Shown here: one piece after another, positions 20,865 to 29,465 of the stretch
How positions within the stretch are numbered: position 1 is the first letter of the stretch
How the letters are laid out: every line of letters begins with the position of its first letter
NCBI RefSeq assembly: GCF_018881595.1
Contig: NZ_JACVQA010000008.1
Location: 62,001-126,000 of the forward strand
DNA: 64,000 nt
Source: Polynucleobacter sp. UK-Gri1-W3
Lineage (GTDB): Bacteria; Pseudomonadota; Gammaproteobacteria; Burkholderiales; Burkholderiaceae
Reading direction: 5' to 3'
Notes under the pieces: model-generated
What the model was told of the DNA's origin: nothing
Seen by the model: only the letters and a program-made list of their open reading frames with translations
Database searches by the model: none
Program-made: the position numbers and the translations under genes

Positions 20865-20905
20865 TTTAGAGAATTTCTCATCATAAGAGTGGCAAATTCT
20901 CTAAA
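20865..20905. repeat. 12-bp inverted repeat after tex
   Basis: TTTAGAGAATTT (20865-20876) and AAATTCTCTAAA (20894-20905) form a perfect 12-bp stem with a 17-base loop. There is no T run after the right arm, so it is not a classical terminator; it could stabilise the tex mRNA 3' end. Confidence 0.5.
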
Positions 20906-20946
20906 CTACTAGTCTGTAACTGTAAATACTAAAAGCAAGGATCCCT

Positions 20947-21939
20947 GTGAAAATCTCCCCATCAATTATTCGCTTTGCAGTAATTTCGCTCTGTGCAGTA
21001 GGCGTTAGCGTTTCTGCTGCTAAAGCTGCTGATTTCCCTGGCGATCGTCCAATTACTTTAGTGGTGCCATTTTCTGCTGGCGGTCCAACCGACAAGGTGG
21101 CTCGTGAGCTTGCTTTGGCAATGGGTAAGCAACTTAAAGGCCAGGTGATCGTTGATAACAGTCCTGGCGCTGGTGGCACGATTGCCGCTAAGCGAGTAAT
21201 CAACTCCAAGAACGATGGCTACACATTATTGATTCACCATATTGGTATGTCTACCGCTCCAGCTTTGTATAAGAACTTGGGCTTTGATCCAATGAATGAC
21301 TACGAGTATGTTGGCCAAGTTGCTGATGTACCAATGATATTGGTTGGCAATAAAGATTTGCCTCCTAAGAATTATCAAGAACTTCTCCCGTATATGAAGG
21401 CAAACGTAGGCAAAATTGCTTACGCCAATGCTGGTGTAGGTTCTGCTAGTCACTTGTGCGGCTTGTTGTTCATGAGTCGTATTCAGTTGGATTTGACAAC
21501 CGTTCCTTACAAAGGCACTGCGCCTGCGTTGACTGACTTGATCGGTGGCCAAGTGCAATTGATGTGTGATCAGACAACTAACCTGTCAGGTCAGCTAGCA
21601 ACTAACGCAGTCAAGCCATATGGCACAACTACGATGCAACGCATCAAGGCTTTTGATAAGATTCCAACGCTTAATGAGCAGGGCTTAAAGAACTTTGAAG
21701 TGAAAGTTTGGCATGGCGTTTATGCGCCAAAAGGCACTCCTAAAGCAGAGATGGATAAGTTGGCTAAAGCATTGCAAGGTGCCATTCAAGATCCGCTATA
21801 TAAGCAACACATGGCTGAGTTAGGTGTTGAGATTCCATCACTAGCAAATGCAACCCCAGAAGGCCTGAAAAAGCACTTGAAGGCACAGATTGATTTGTGG
21901 ACACCAATCATTAAAGCTGCTGGCATCTACGCAGACTAA
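20947..21939 (+). CDS. Bug/TctC-family periplasmic solute-binding protein
   Basis: A 330-residue tripartite tricarboxylate transporter substrate-binding protein (Bug family). A signal peptide ends near SAAKA-ADF. Typical motifs are RPITLVVPFSAGGPTDKVAR, IVDNSPGAGGT and the TVPYKGTAPALTDLIGGQVQ stretch. The start is GTG at 20947 with AAGGA upstream. No TctA/TctB membrane genes are adjacent, so it is an orphan, as is common in Burkholderiales; the ligand is unknown, probably a small carboxylate. Confidence 0.88.
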   Translation: MKISPSIIRFAVISLCAVGVSVSAAKAADFPGDRPITLVVPFSAGGPTDKVARELALAMGKQLKGQVIVDNSPGAGGTIAAKRVINSKNDGYTLLIHHIGMSTAPALYKNLGFDPMNDYEYVGQVADVPMILVGNKDLPPKNYQELLPYMKANVGKIAYANAGVGSASHLCGLLFMSRIQLDLTTVPYKGTAPALTDLIGGQVQLMCDQTTNLSGQLATNAVKPYGTTTMQRIKAFDKIPTLNEQGLKNFEVKVWHGVYAPKGTPKAEMDKLAKALQGAIQDPLYKQHMAELGVEIPSLANATPEGLKKHLKAQIDLWTPIIKAAGIYAD

Positions 21940-21961
21940 GCAAAAATAAGCTGTGATACTA

Positions 21962-21985
21962 AAAGCCGCCTTAGGGCGGTTTTTT
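21962..21985 (+). terminator. Terminator after the Bug gene
   Basis: The stem CCGCC/GGCGG (21966-21979) with loop TTAG is followed by six or seven T. Confidence 0.8.
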
Positions 21986-22045
21986 GTTTCCTTTGCTAGG
22001 GCGTAATTTAAACTAAGCCCATCATGTAATTTTCTAGCAGGGTTT

Positions 22046-22942
22046 ATGAAAGTCAATTCAGAAGGGGTCTCGGCATCGCGGGTATATTTACCTGCTGATC
22101 AAGCTCATCTGAACTTGCTGGCATTTTTTGTTGCCCAGTTTCCGCACATTACTGAAGTTGAGTGGGCCGATCGCTTCGATGAAGGACTTATTCTTGACCA
22201 AGATGGTCATGCTCTTAAGGCAGGTGATCCCTATCTACCCAATACACACTTGTTGTACTTTAGGCGGCTTGCCCGTGAGCCAAATATTCCTTTTGAAGAA
22301 AAAATTCTTTATCAAGATGAGCATATCTTGGTTGCAGATAAACCCCATTTCTTGCCAGTCACACCAAGCGGTCTTTATTTACATCAGACCTTACTAAATC
22401 GACTTAAGAAAAAAACGGGTATACAAACCCTTAGCCCCATTCATCGAATTGATCGCGATACTGCTGGCCTAGTTATCTTTTGTGTCAACCCAAATGAACG
22501 AGCTCAATACCAAAATTTGTTCAGGGATAGGGCGGTTAAAAAAGTATACGAAGCGATTGCGCCGTATTCAGAAGATATCAGTAAGCAAGTGCCAATGACT
22601 TATCAAAGTCGCCTAGAAGAATCTGAACACTTTTTGCAAATGCAAGAAGTGCAGGGTGACCCTAACTCCGATACCTTAATAGAGATCATCGCAGTCAAAG
22701 AGCCCTGGGCTAAATATCGACTCACTCCTGGCAGCGGTAAAAAGCATCAACTACGCTGCCATCTCAATGCACTTAATATTCCCATTAAGAATGATCAGAT
22801 TTATCCGATCCTTACACCTTATCAAGAATATGACTTGGATTTTTCCAAACCATTACAGCTGCTTGCAAAGGAAATATCCTTTATTGACCCTCTGGATGAA
22901 GCAAAAAAGGCCTTCAATAGCCCTCAAGAGCTAGTGCTTTAG
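22046..22942 (+). CDS. RluA-family pseudouridine synthase
   Basis: A 298-residue RNA pseudouridine synthase of the RluA/TruC group. The active-site motif reads HRIDRDTAGLVIF, with the catalytic Asp in the usual HRLDxxTSG position; ILVADKPHFLPVTP and KHQLRCHLNALNIPI are further family motifs. There is no clear S4 domain at the N-terminus. The target (23S rRNA or tRNA) cannot be decided from the sequence. Confidence 0.88.
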   Translation: MKVNSEGVSASRVYLPADQAHLNLLAFFVAQFPHITEVEWADRFDEGLILDQDGHALKAGDPYLPNTHLLYFRRLAREPNIPFEEKILYQDEHILVADKPHFLPVTPSGLYLHQTLLNRLKKKTGIQTLSPIHRIDRDTAGLVIFCVNPNERAQYQNLFRDRAVKKVYEAIAPYSEDISKQVPMTYQSRLEESEHFLQMQEVQGDPNSDTLIEIIAVKEPWAKYRLTPGSGKKHQLRCHLNALNIPIKNDQIYPILTPYQEYDLDFSKPLQLLAKEISFIDPLDEAKKAFNSPQELVL

Positions 22943-23040
22943 TTCTATAGAGCCCTTATTTAGCGGTTAAATCATAGTTATGCACTAAAAATAGGCCTAG
23001 ATTTTAGTAAAGTATTAGCTCTTAGGCTAATATTCGTCGC

Positions 23041-23358
23041 ATGACGTCCAAACCCCGTTACCGCTGGCTATTGAATCGTTTAAGACACCAGCCAAATGGT
23101 CTGGAAGAGTGCAACCCCGATCTGATTGTTGAGTATGCAAAGGCAACTAGTGCAAAGGTTTTTTATCGTACTAATGAATATCCACGCTGCCCACAGTTAA
23201 CTCGAGATTTTAGTAAGCTCGTAAAACATAAATTAGCAGTACGTAAAAGATCATTTCTGTATGACCTCAATGGATTTATGTTGTCTCCGAGGGCAACCTT
23301 CATTTATCGGTTAACGCCTGTGTCTGCGAATTCTCTTACCTGGGTAGATCGGGAATGA
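23041..23358 (+). CDS. Hypothetical 105-residue basic protein
   Basis: I do not recognise this protein. It is basic, with Arg/Lys-rich ends (RYRWLLNRLRHQ, KHKLAVRKRSF), two cysteines and no signal peptide or membrane helix. Its stop overlaps the start of the following diguanylate cyclase gene (ATGA), so the two are probably co-translated and may work together. A TAATAT box lies just upstream of the ATG. Confidence 0.6.
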   Translation: MTSKPRYRWLLNRLRHQPNGLEECNPDLIVEYAKATSAKVFYRTNEYPRCPQLTRDFSKLVKHKLAVRKRSFLYDLNGFMLSPRATFIYRLTPVSANSLTWVDRE

Positions 23359-24194
23359 TGCAAATGAACAGTATTGATAGTCTATTTGGGATCAAGCCAA
23401 AATTGGCGGTTCAGCTTGGATTTATTTCACTATTTCTAATTTTATTAATCGATGTTCTATCGCCCGATGATTATCGATTAGTTCTACTCTACTTATTTCC
23501 TGCTGCAATCATTGCATTAAATGCGAAGTCAATGAAGGTGGTTATCGTAGCTCTGATTATCACCACCTTATTTGAAAATTACTTTCTCTTTAGGGATGGG
23601 TATTACCCTCTCTATTTTACGAAGATAGAAGTATTAAATATTTTGATTCGTTTTCTGGCTACCTTATTAATCATGTGGCTTGCCAGGTCGCTCAGGCGCA
23701 GTCAATTACGCGTGAATCTTCTCGCTAATACCGACTCTTTAACGGGTTTGTGGAATAGGCGTTGGGCTCGAATCATGATAGAGCAGGCTATTGCAGGGCT
23801 AGAGGAGCGTAAAGAGATATTTTCTGTTGCGATGATTGATGTTAATGACTTTAAAAAAATTAATGATATTCGAGGGCATTTAGTTGGTGATCAGGTATTA
23901 ACAAAGATCGCGCATACCCTAATGAAATTTTCATCTGAGAAAACAATGTTTTTCCGTTTGGGTGGGGATGAGTTTTTGATTGTTGCATCAAAGATCAATG
24001 AGCATGAAATGAATCGCATGTGCAGCGATATTGTTAAAACAGTAAATCAGACAATGAGTGATTCTGGGTATCCGGTTACCATAAGTATTGGCATGGCAAC
24101 ATATAGTGATAATTCAGGTACCGTATCAGCAATTTTGCACCAGGTAGATTTGGAGATGTATCGCCACAAAACTGCAGGCAAAAATTCTCAATAG
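23355..24194 (+). CDS. Membrane diguanylate cyclase (GGDEF)
   Basis: A 279-residue protein with about four to five N-terminal membrane helices (residues 15-115) and a C-terminal GGDEF domain (about 122-279). The active motif is an intact GGDEF (RLGGDEFLIV), so it should make c-di-GMP from two GTP. The inhibitory RxxD site five residues before GGDEF is absent (SEKT there), so product inhibition may be weak. It is coupled to the small upstream gene by an ATGA overlap. Confidence 0.85.
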   Translation: MMQMNSIDSLFGIKPKLAVQLGFISLFLILLIDVLSPDDYRLVLLYLFPAAIIALNAKSMKVVIVALIITTLFENYFLFRDGYYPLYFTKIEVLNILIRFLATLLIMWLARSLRRSQLRVNLLANTDSLTGLWNRRWARIMIEQAIAGLEERKEIFSVAMIDVNDFKKINDIRGHLVGDQVLTKIAHTLMKFSSEKTMFFRLGGDEFLIVASKINEHEMNRMCSDIVKTVNQTMSDSGYPVTISIGMATYSDNSGTVSAILHQVDLEMYRHKTAGKNSQ

Positions 24195-24232
24195 ACTTCT
24201 CAAGAAGAGTTATCTATTGGGGATCTACAGAT

Positions 24233-25873
24233 TTAGGCTTTCAGAGCAGAAAAACTTTGGGCTTGAGACCGATGCCAATACAACTCAAATACTCTAGGTA
24301 GATTGAGGTTTGGATCAATATGTTCTGCCTTGAGTAGCAGGCCTGCAGGCATTTCAGGTAGCAAGAAAGATAAAAGACGCACCTCATGTTTATTAATGCG
24401 TCGGATGATATGAGGGGCATCAATTTCACCGGGATGACTGAGGCCTGCTGCCTCGACCAGTTCTTTCAGGGTCTTGAGTGTTTCATTGTGGAAGTTATAA
24501 ACACGCTCGGCTTTATTGGGGACTACTAAGGCTTTCTGGCGCAAAGGATCTTGTGTGGTGACGCCGGTAGGGCAGTTGCCAGTATTGCAAACTTGTGCCT
24601 GAATACAGCCAATCGAGAACATAAAGCCGCGGGCGCTATTGCACCAGTCAGCGCCTAAAGCAAAAGCTACTGCCATATCAAATGCGCTAATAATCTTTCC
24701 TGCGCAACCAATTCTGATTTGATCGCGTAAATTTGCACCCATCAGGGTGTTATGAACTAGGCGTAAACCTTCTTGAAGTGGAGTCCCCACATGATTAGTA
24801 AACTCTACTGGTGATGCACCAGTACCACCTTCAGAGCCATCCACTACGATAAAGTCAGGATGAATGCCGGTCTCTAGCATTGCTTTAACAATGCCAAACC
24901 ATTCCCAGGGATGGCCAACGCAGAACTTAAAACCCACTGGCTTGCCGCCAGATAGGTCGCGTAGTTTCTTCACAAAGTGAATGAGCTCAAGCGGAGTGGA
25001 GAATGCGCTATGTGAGGCAGGGGAGATACAGGCCTCGCCTTCTTTTACGCCACGCGCAGCGGCGATCTCAGCCGTCACCTTGGAGCCCGGTAGGATGCCA
25101 CCGTGACCAGGCTTGGCGCCTTGGCTTAACTTGATCTCAATCATCTTGACTTGAGGGTCTAATGCATTCTCAGCGTATTTTTCGGCATTAAAACTGCCAT
25201 CGGAATTGCGACAGCCAAAGTAGCCAGAGCCAATTTCCCAAATGAGGTCGCCGCCATGGACGCGATGGTATTCAGAAATCGACCCTTCGCCAGTGTCATG
25301 CGCAAAGCCACCTTTTTTAGCGCCAAGATTTAAAGCCAAGATAGCATTGGCACTCAACGATCCAAAGCTCATTGCTGAGATATTGAAAATGCTTGCTGAA
25401 TATTTCTGTTTGCAATCTTTGCCACCAATCTCAACCCGGAAGTCATGGTTAGGCAGTCGGGTGGGGGCGAAGGATTGATTGATCCATTGGTATCCTGGTG
25501 CCATCACATCTAGAGTGGTTCCAAAGGGTATTTGATCGGGCACAGCCTTTGCGCGTGAATACACTAATGTGCGCTGCTCTTTTGAGAATGGAGTTTCATC
25601 ATTGTCACCCTCGATAAAGTACTGTCGAATTTCTGGGCGAATAAATTCCAGCATGAAACGCAAATGACCGATAACAGGGTAATTGCGAAGAATGGCAACT
25701 TTGGTTTGAATAAGGTCGTAGATGCCTACAACAGTTAAAAATCCAAATAATATGAAGAAGCGATATGCCTGTAGATGCAGTTCTATAGAGGCGAAACTGA
25801 CGACTGCCCCCAAAATACAAAGTCCAAAAGGGATGTAGCGAATGGGTACGTATTTATTAGGGGATATGGCCAT
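24233..25873 (-). CDS. FMN-binding glutamate synthase-like protein with membrane anchor
   Basis: A 546-residue protein of the glutamate synthase domain 2 family. Two N-terminal membrane helices (about 10-50) anchor it; then a TIM-barrel FMN domain with VVDGSEGGTGASPVEF and IGCAGKIISAFD, and the Cys cluster CIQAQVCNTGNC (C-x5-C-x4-C) that holds a 3Fe-4S centre in glutamate synthases. The amidotransferase domain is missing, so it is not a complete glutamate synthase; its electron donor and substrate are unknown. Confidence 0.85.
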   Translation of the reverse strand: MAISPNKYVPIRYIPFGLCILGAVVSFASIELHLQAYRFFILFGFLTVVGIYDLIQTKVAILRNYPVIGHLRFMLEFIRPEIRQYFIEGDNDETPFSKEQRTLVYSRAKAVPDQIPFGTTLDVMAPGYQWINQSFAPTRLPNHDFRVEIGGKDCKQKYSASIFNISAMSFGSLSANAILALNLGAKKGGFAHDTGEGSISEYHRVHGGDLIWEIGSGYFGCRNSDGSFNAEKYAENALDPQVKMIEIKLSQGAKPGHGGILPGSKVTAEIAAARGVKEGEACISPASHSAFSTPLELIHFVKKLRDLSGGKPVGFKFCVGHPWEWFGIVKAMLETGIHPDFIVVDGSEGGTGASPVEFTNHVGTPLQEGLRLVHNTLMGANLRDQIRIGCAGKIISAFDMAVAFALGADWCNSARGFMFSIGCIQAQVCNTGNCPTGVTTQDPLRQKALVVPNKAERVYNFHNETLKTLKELVEAAGLSHPGEIDAPHIIRRINKHEVRLLSFLLPEMPAGLLLKAEHIDPNLNLPRVFELYWHRSQAQSFSALKA

Positions 25874-26033
25874 AATGAGCTTAAATGTAGATGGTCTAAG
25901 TATATGAATTTAATACTAATCAAACATTTTGACTTAAATCAAGTTAAATAACACTTCATCAGTGATTTTCCGCGATTATCAAGCGTTGCAGGAGTATTCT
26001 CAAAGGGTAGTCAATATTATTAATAGGAAGAAT

Positions 26034-26417
26034 ATGTCATTAAATCACGCAGTTATTTGGATTGACCATAGAGAAGCTCATGTCATGTTTTTGAGCGCAG
26101 AGGCTAGTGAAGCTGAAATTATTCGCAGCAAAACTACCCATGCGCATTTGCACCACAAGGCGAATGAAGTTGGTAGTGGCAAGCTAGCCTTAGATCATAA
26201 GTACCTGCATTCAGTTATTAATGCCGTGAATGAATCCAAAGAAATTTTGATTCTTGGCCCAGGTTCTGCAAAATTAGAGTTAATCAAGCACGCGCACAAG
26301 CATGATGCCAATATTGCAGAAAAAATTGTTGGCGTGGAAACAGTTGATCATCCTTCTGATAAAGAAATCCTTGCCTATGCTCGTAAGTTTTTCTATAAAG
26401 TAGATCAGATGTTATGA
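26034..26417 (+). CDS. Small eRF1-domain-3-like (baeRF-type) protein
   Basis: A 127-residue protein, reading from the ATG at 26034 (AGGA upstream) as MSLNHAVIWIDHREAHVMFL. The C-terminal half (ILILGPGSAKLELIKHAHKH, then IVGVETVDHPSDKEILAYAR) resembles domain 3 of release-factor-like bacterial proteins, often annotated as translational machinery proteins. A longer frame from 25962 exists but lacks a good ribosome site. It overlaps the next gene by ATGA. The function is inferred only. Confidence 0.6.
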   Translation: MSLNHAVIWIDHREAHVMFLSAEASEAEIIRSKTTHAHLHHKANEVGSGKLALDHKYLHSVINAVNESKEILILGPGSAKLELIKHAHKHDANIAEKIVGVETVDHPSDKEILAYARKFFYKVDQML

Positions 26418-26680
26418 AAATTGAATTTATTGGCCCACCAACTTTAATGGCTGATCGAGGCATCAGTTATTTTGCAAAGCTCGATGGCAAGGATCTTGAA
26501 TGCCAATTTAGTTATGAGGCCTTGGGGGATGTTGATCCCGATAGTATCTTGGGTAACCCATTGGAGCATTTTATAAAGCATCAACTAAAACTGCTTTCCG
26601 TTGCCGAAGCTAAAATTACTCAGGGACATAGTCATAATGGCGTGCTACAAATTCATAGTAATGATTTGGTTATAGATTAA
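26414..26680 (+). CDS. DUF1488-like small protein
   Basis: An 88-residue cytosolic protein with the pattern of DUF1488 (YFAKLDGKDLECQFSYEALGDVD). The function of the family is unknown. The start overlaps the stop of the upstream gene, so both are co-translated. Confidence 0.55.
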   Translation: MKIEFIGPPTLMADRGISYFAKLDGKDLECQFSYEALGDVDPDSILGNPLEHFIKHQLKLLSVAEAKITQGHSHNGVLQIHSNDLVID

Positions 26681-26714
26681 ATTTCGCAAACAGTTAGATG
26701 AGGGGTAATTGCAA

Positions 26715-26978
26715 ATGACTAAAGTAGCTAAAGAAGAATTGGGTCCAGATGGACTCCCCGGACATGATTACTTTCTAGATGCAGTAAATCATATTGATGA
26801 GGCTGTAGCAAACAATACGATTGCAGCTGGCGCAGCCAAAGGAATCATCTTTAGTCTGGTGGAAACCTTAGGTGCCATGGTTGGTGATCCTGATCTACCA
26901 AATCATCTGAAATCCGGCTATATGGGGGCTTTGGATCTCGCAGTTGAGTTAGAGGCTAAGCTCGCTAAATTGCGTTAA
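26715..26978 (+). CDS. Hypothetical 87-residue protein
   Basis: I do not recognise this protein. It is soluble and acidic, with two helices likely (NHIDEAVANNTIAAGAAKGI and YMGALDLAVELEAKLAKL). The ATG at 26715 has GAGGGG at good spacing; a TTG at 26709 is possible but less likely. It is the last gene before a terminator. Confidence 0.55.
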   Translation: MTKVAKEELGPDGLPGHDYFLDAVNHIDEAVANNTIAAGAAKGIIFSLVETLGAMVGDPDLPNHLKSGYMGALDLAVELEAKLAKLR

Positions 26979-27002
26979 TCAAGTAGTTTCTTTGTTTTAC
27001 AG

Positions 27003-27029
27003 TAAGGGCAGCTTCGGTTGCCCTTATTC
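27003..27029 (+). terminator. Terminator after the 26-27 kb gene group
   Basis: A perfect 8-bp stem TAAGGGCA/TGCCCTTA with an eight-base loop is followed by a short T-rich tail. Confidence 0.65.
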
Positions 27030-27032
27030 ATA

Positions 27033-27048
27033 TGTCTGATAGCAGACA
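27033..27048. promoter_or_regulatory. Putative operator (motif copy 1)
   Basis: TGTCTGATAGCAGACA: half-sites TGTCTG and CAGACA are perfect inverted repeats. It lies 60 bases upstream of the Rap1a-like gene. It is one of five copies of a TGT-N10-ACA motif in 27.0-31.6 kb. Confidence 0.5.
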
Positions 27049-27107
27049 GACTAATTCATCAGTATTTTTTAGACTAATTACTGCTTAGTCAAAATAAGAA
27101 AGTGAAT

Positions 27108-27518
27108 ATGTATATGAAAAAACTATCAATAGTATGTGCTTCACTATTAATGTCTGCAGGGGTGGCTATAGCGGCCACCGGAACGCCTGTCGCAATTAGT
27201 ACGCTTGAGCTAGCAGGTGTGTGTAGCGATCAGTCGAACCCATCCCCACAGGTTTATTGTGATATCTATGGTCAGGGTGTGTACGACAGCTATTTAGTGA
27301 CACGTCACCCTAAAAGGGCTCCAGAGTTCATTTGCGTAGTGCAGCCAGCACCATCACGTAGAGAGGTGATGAGTCAATTCATCGATTGGGTAAAAGTAAA
27401 CTCAGTTTATAACTCTGCGCCAGCTGCAGATACCTTACTACGATTTCTAGCAGTGCGTTTTCCGTGTGATTCATCCAGCATGTCTCCTGGAAATGCTGCT
27501 ACCAAAATTATTCGATAG
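27108..27518 (+). CDS. Rap1a/Tai-like secreted protein
   Basis: A roughly 136-residue protein with an N-terminal signal peptide (KKLSIVCASLLMSAGVAIAA) and four cysteines after it (CSDQ, YCDIYGQG, FICV, FPCD). The spacing and the YC-x-Y-GxGVYDSY segment resemble the Rap1a/Tai immunity-protein fold, which neutralises type VI cell-wall effectors; many homologues are free-standing. No effector gene is next to it. GTG 27102, ATG 27108 and ATG 27114 are all possible starts; I chose 27108 by spacing from AAGAAAG. Confidence 0.55.
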   Translation: MYMKKLSIVCASLLMSAGVAIAATGTPVAISTLELAGVCSDQSNPSPQVYCDIYGQGVYDSYLVTRHPKRAPEFICVVQPAPSRREVMSQFIDWVKVNSVYNSAPAADTLLRFLAVRFPCDSSSMSPGNAATKIIR

Positions 27519-27533
27519 ATTTAAAGGGAAAAT

Positions 27534-27809
27534 ATGAAAACGACTTTACTGGTTTTATCTACTACCGCTATCCTGGGGCTATCAGCCTGCTCTAATATGA
27601 GTAACACTCAGCAACGAACCCTGTCTGGAGCTGCGATTGGTACTGCTGCTGGTGTTGGAATAGGGGCGCTTACTGGCGGTGGTTTGTTATGGGGTGCTGC
27701 AGGTGGAGCGGCCGTAGGTGCTGCAGGCGGCTATATCTACGATCAGTATGAAAAAGATCAAAAGAAGGCTCCCCCAAAATCGAACTCCACTAAATCAACT
27801 GTCAATTGA
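27534..27809 (+). CDS. Glycine-zipper lipoprotein
   Basis: A 91-residue lipoprotein: signal peptide with lipobox LSAC, then a Gly/Ala-rich double-helix zipper (GAAIGTAAGVGIGALTGGG and GAAGGAAVGAAGGYIYDQYE) and a Lys-rich tail. Glycine-zipper proteins of this kind sit in the cell envelope, mostly the outer membrane. It is probably co-transcribed with the Rap1a-like gene 15 bases upstream. Confidence 0.75.
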   Translation: MKTTLLVLSTTAILGLSACSNMSNTQQRTLSGAAIGTAAGVGIGALTGGGLLWGAAGGAAVGAAGGYIYDQYEKDQKKAPPKSNSTKSTVN

Positions 27810-27825
27810 TAGATTGACGATCATT

Positions 27826-27850
27826 AAAAAGCCGCGATTTGCGGCTTTTT
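27826..27850. terminator. Bidirectional terminator
   Basis: AAAAAGCCGC and GCGGCTTTTT flank a five-base loop. The perfect stem with A run before and T run after works for both converging genes. Confidence 0.85.
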
Positions 27851-27865
27851 AATTAGACAGAAAAA

Positions 27866-28282
27866 TTACTTCACAACAAGCAACTTATTGGTAACAGACT
27901 TAACGCCTTCGGTAGTCTCTGATAACTTCACTATCTTATTGATGTTTGCCTGAGTATCAGCTGAGCCAGTGAGTGTAACAACGCCGTTTACCGTATCGAC
28001 TGAGACCTTGATTGACTGCAGCCCAGGTTCATTGAGAAGGTCACCCTTAATCTTTGCGGTAATCTGGGTATCACTAAGCGCTTGACCGGTCGCCTTATCT
28101 TGTTCAATGAGTGCTTTATCTGCCTTATCGGCAGAATTCGAAACAGCTGTAGTAACGTTTTCAGTCACTTGATCAATCTTTTTGCCAGCCGTTTCTGCTG
28201 GACCAGGTTTATCACAGGCGACTAATCCAGATACGATCATCATGGGGGCAAAAATTGCCTTAAAACTATTATCAATTTTCAT
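27866..28282 (-). CDS. BON-domain lipoprotein
   Basis: A 138-residue lipoprotein (lipobox SGLVAC, residues about 18-23) with a Lys/Asp/Ala-rich linker and one C-terminal BON domain (about 70-138: DTQITAKIKGDLLNEPGL, VVTLTGSADTQANINKIV, VKSVTNKLLV). BON domains, as in OsmY, bind phospholipid and protect the envelope under osmotic stress. It follows the DUF3309 gene on the same strand. Confidence 0.82.
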   Translation of the reverse strand: MKIDNSFKAIFAPMMIVSGLVACDKPGPAETAGKKIDQVTENVTTAVSNSADKADKALIEQDKATGQALSDTQITAKIKGDLLNEPGLQSIKVSVDTVNGVVTLTGSADTQANINKIVKLSETTEGVKSVTNKLLVVK

Positions 28283-28303
28283 ATTTTTCTTTCGTGGATG
28301 TAT

Positions 28304-28459
28304 TTATATTCTGCCAGTGAGGATGAGGATCAGTAGTATTAAAACCACCAAACCTAACCCACCACTTGGTGCGTATCCCCAATTTTTGCTGTGTGGCCAA
28401 GCAGGGATGGCACCCACTAGCATCAAAATTAAGAGAACTAAAACGATGGTTCCTAACAT
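28304..28459 (-). CDS. DUF3309 small membrane protein
   Basis: A 51-residue protein beginning MLGTIVLVLLILMLVGAIPA. Two hydrophobic helices flank the conserved WPHSKNWGYAPSGGLGL centre, the hallmark of DUF3309. The ATG at 28459 has AAAGGA upstream; a longer frame from 28489 is not needed. The function is unknown; members are often near stress genes. Confidence 0.82.
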   Translation of the reverse strand: MLGTIVLVLLILMLVGAIPAWPHSKNWGYAPSGGLGLVVLILLILILTGRI

Positions 28460-28518
28460 TTGAAATTCCTTTCGTGTGATTACTACCATCTACTCTATAA
28501 GTGTCACACTGTTATGAC

Positions 28519-28534
28519 TGTTCGCCATCAGACA
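28519..28534. promoter_or_regulatory. Putative operator (motif copy 2)
   Basis: TGTTCGCCATCAGACA (reverse complement TGTCTGATGGCGAACA) lies in the divergent spacer, 60 bases from the DUF3309 start and 114 from the CsbD start. Confidence 0.5.
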
Positions 28535-28647
28535 TATGAAGAAATAATTTTTATTAATCGAAAATAATTTTCTATTAGTACGCCAGCGCACTGAAGATAG
28601 GCATCTCAACGCTATAGCATATAAGCTCATACACAAAGGGGGTTTAA

Positions 28648-28872
28648 ATGAACTGGGATATCGTCGAAGGCAATTGGAAGCAATTTAAAGGCAAAGTTCG
28701 TACTCGTTGGGGCAAGCTAACAGATGATCAATTGGATTTGATTGCCGGAAAGAGAATCGAGTTAGCCGGGAAAATTCAAGAAGCTTATGGTGTCGGCAAA
28801 GATGAGGTTGAAGAGCAAATCAAATTATTTGAAGAGCAGATGAGGGACTTCAAGATCACAGCTATAAAGTAG
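28648..28872 (+). CDS. CsbD-family stress protein
   Basis: A 74-residue protein with the CsbD pattern (MNWDIVEGNWKQFKGKVR, then GKLTDDQLDLIAGKRIELAG). CsbD-like proteins are abundant general-stress proteins of unknown mechanism, probably helical and soluble. AAAGGGGG stands before the ATG. It is divergent from the DUF3309-BON pair. Confidence 0.88.
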   Translation: MNWDIVEGNWKQFKGKVRTRWGKLTDDQLDLIAGKRIELAGKIQEAYGVGKDEVEEQIKLFEEQMRDFKITAIK

Positions 28873-28947
28873 TGTTTGCAAGCTTGGTGCTGTGATGAAT
28901 TAGTCTTTAATGATTACTAAGGCATTGCACACCAGCTTTCATTAACA

Positions 28948-29463
28948 ATGGGAAAAAGTAATTATCAGGTAATCATTTCTTCTATAGCCGTCTGCCTACT
29001 TATTACTCATAGCATAGGTTGTAAGGCTGAATCATAAGGTCCTATAGACGTGATTGATGAATCCTCCAAATCAGAAGTCTGGCTTAATCCCGGGCTGTAT
29101 TCCTATCATTTTGATCAAAACCGAAACTTTAATTCAGTGAATTATGGCTTTGGCGTGGAGTATCTCTTCTCAACTGTAGCCTCAGTAACTGCCGGAACTT
29201 TCCGTAATAGCAACTACTATCAATCAAACTATCTTGGAGTATATTGGCAGCCTATTGCCATTGGCCCTATTCAGATCGGGTTAGTTGCCGGCGCATTTAA
29301 TGGATATGCAAATACTAATGACGGCGGTTGGTTTCCAGCAGCTTTGCCTGCGTTGACTATTAAGGGCGATTTAGTGGGTCTCAACTTAATGGTGATACCC
29401 ACTATTCCTGGCCGCGTAGCCGGGTCACTATCATTTCAGCTAAAGATAAAAGTCTTTGATTAA
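28948..29463 (+). pseudogene. Outer-membrane beta-barrel-like gene interrupted by an in-frame stop
   Basis: An ATG at 28948 opens a signal-peptide-like segment (MGKSNYQVIISSIAVCLLIT, ending near GCKAES). A TAA at 29035-29037 interrupts the frame. The same frame then continues to 29463 with 137 residues of beta-rich, aromatic-alternating sequence (LNPGLYSYHFDQNRNFN, GWFPAALPALTIKGD, a final SLSFQLKIKVF) like a small outer-membrane barrel. Both parts are in one frame, so a single nonsense change explains the break. Translation could start at GTG 29050, but that product would lack a signal peptide. Confidence 0.6.
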
Positions 29464-29465
29464 TA

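Noticed and set aside
20865-20905. Rho-independent terminator of tex
   Set aside because: The stem is good but no T run follows; recorded as an inverted repeat instead.
28182-28463. Plus-strand ORF opposite BON and DUF3309 genes
   Set aside because: It runs antisense to two genes with clear family motifs and has no ribosome site.
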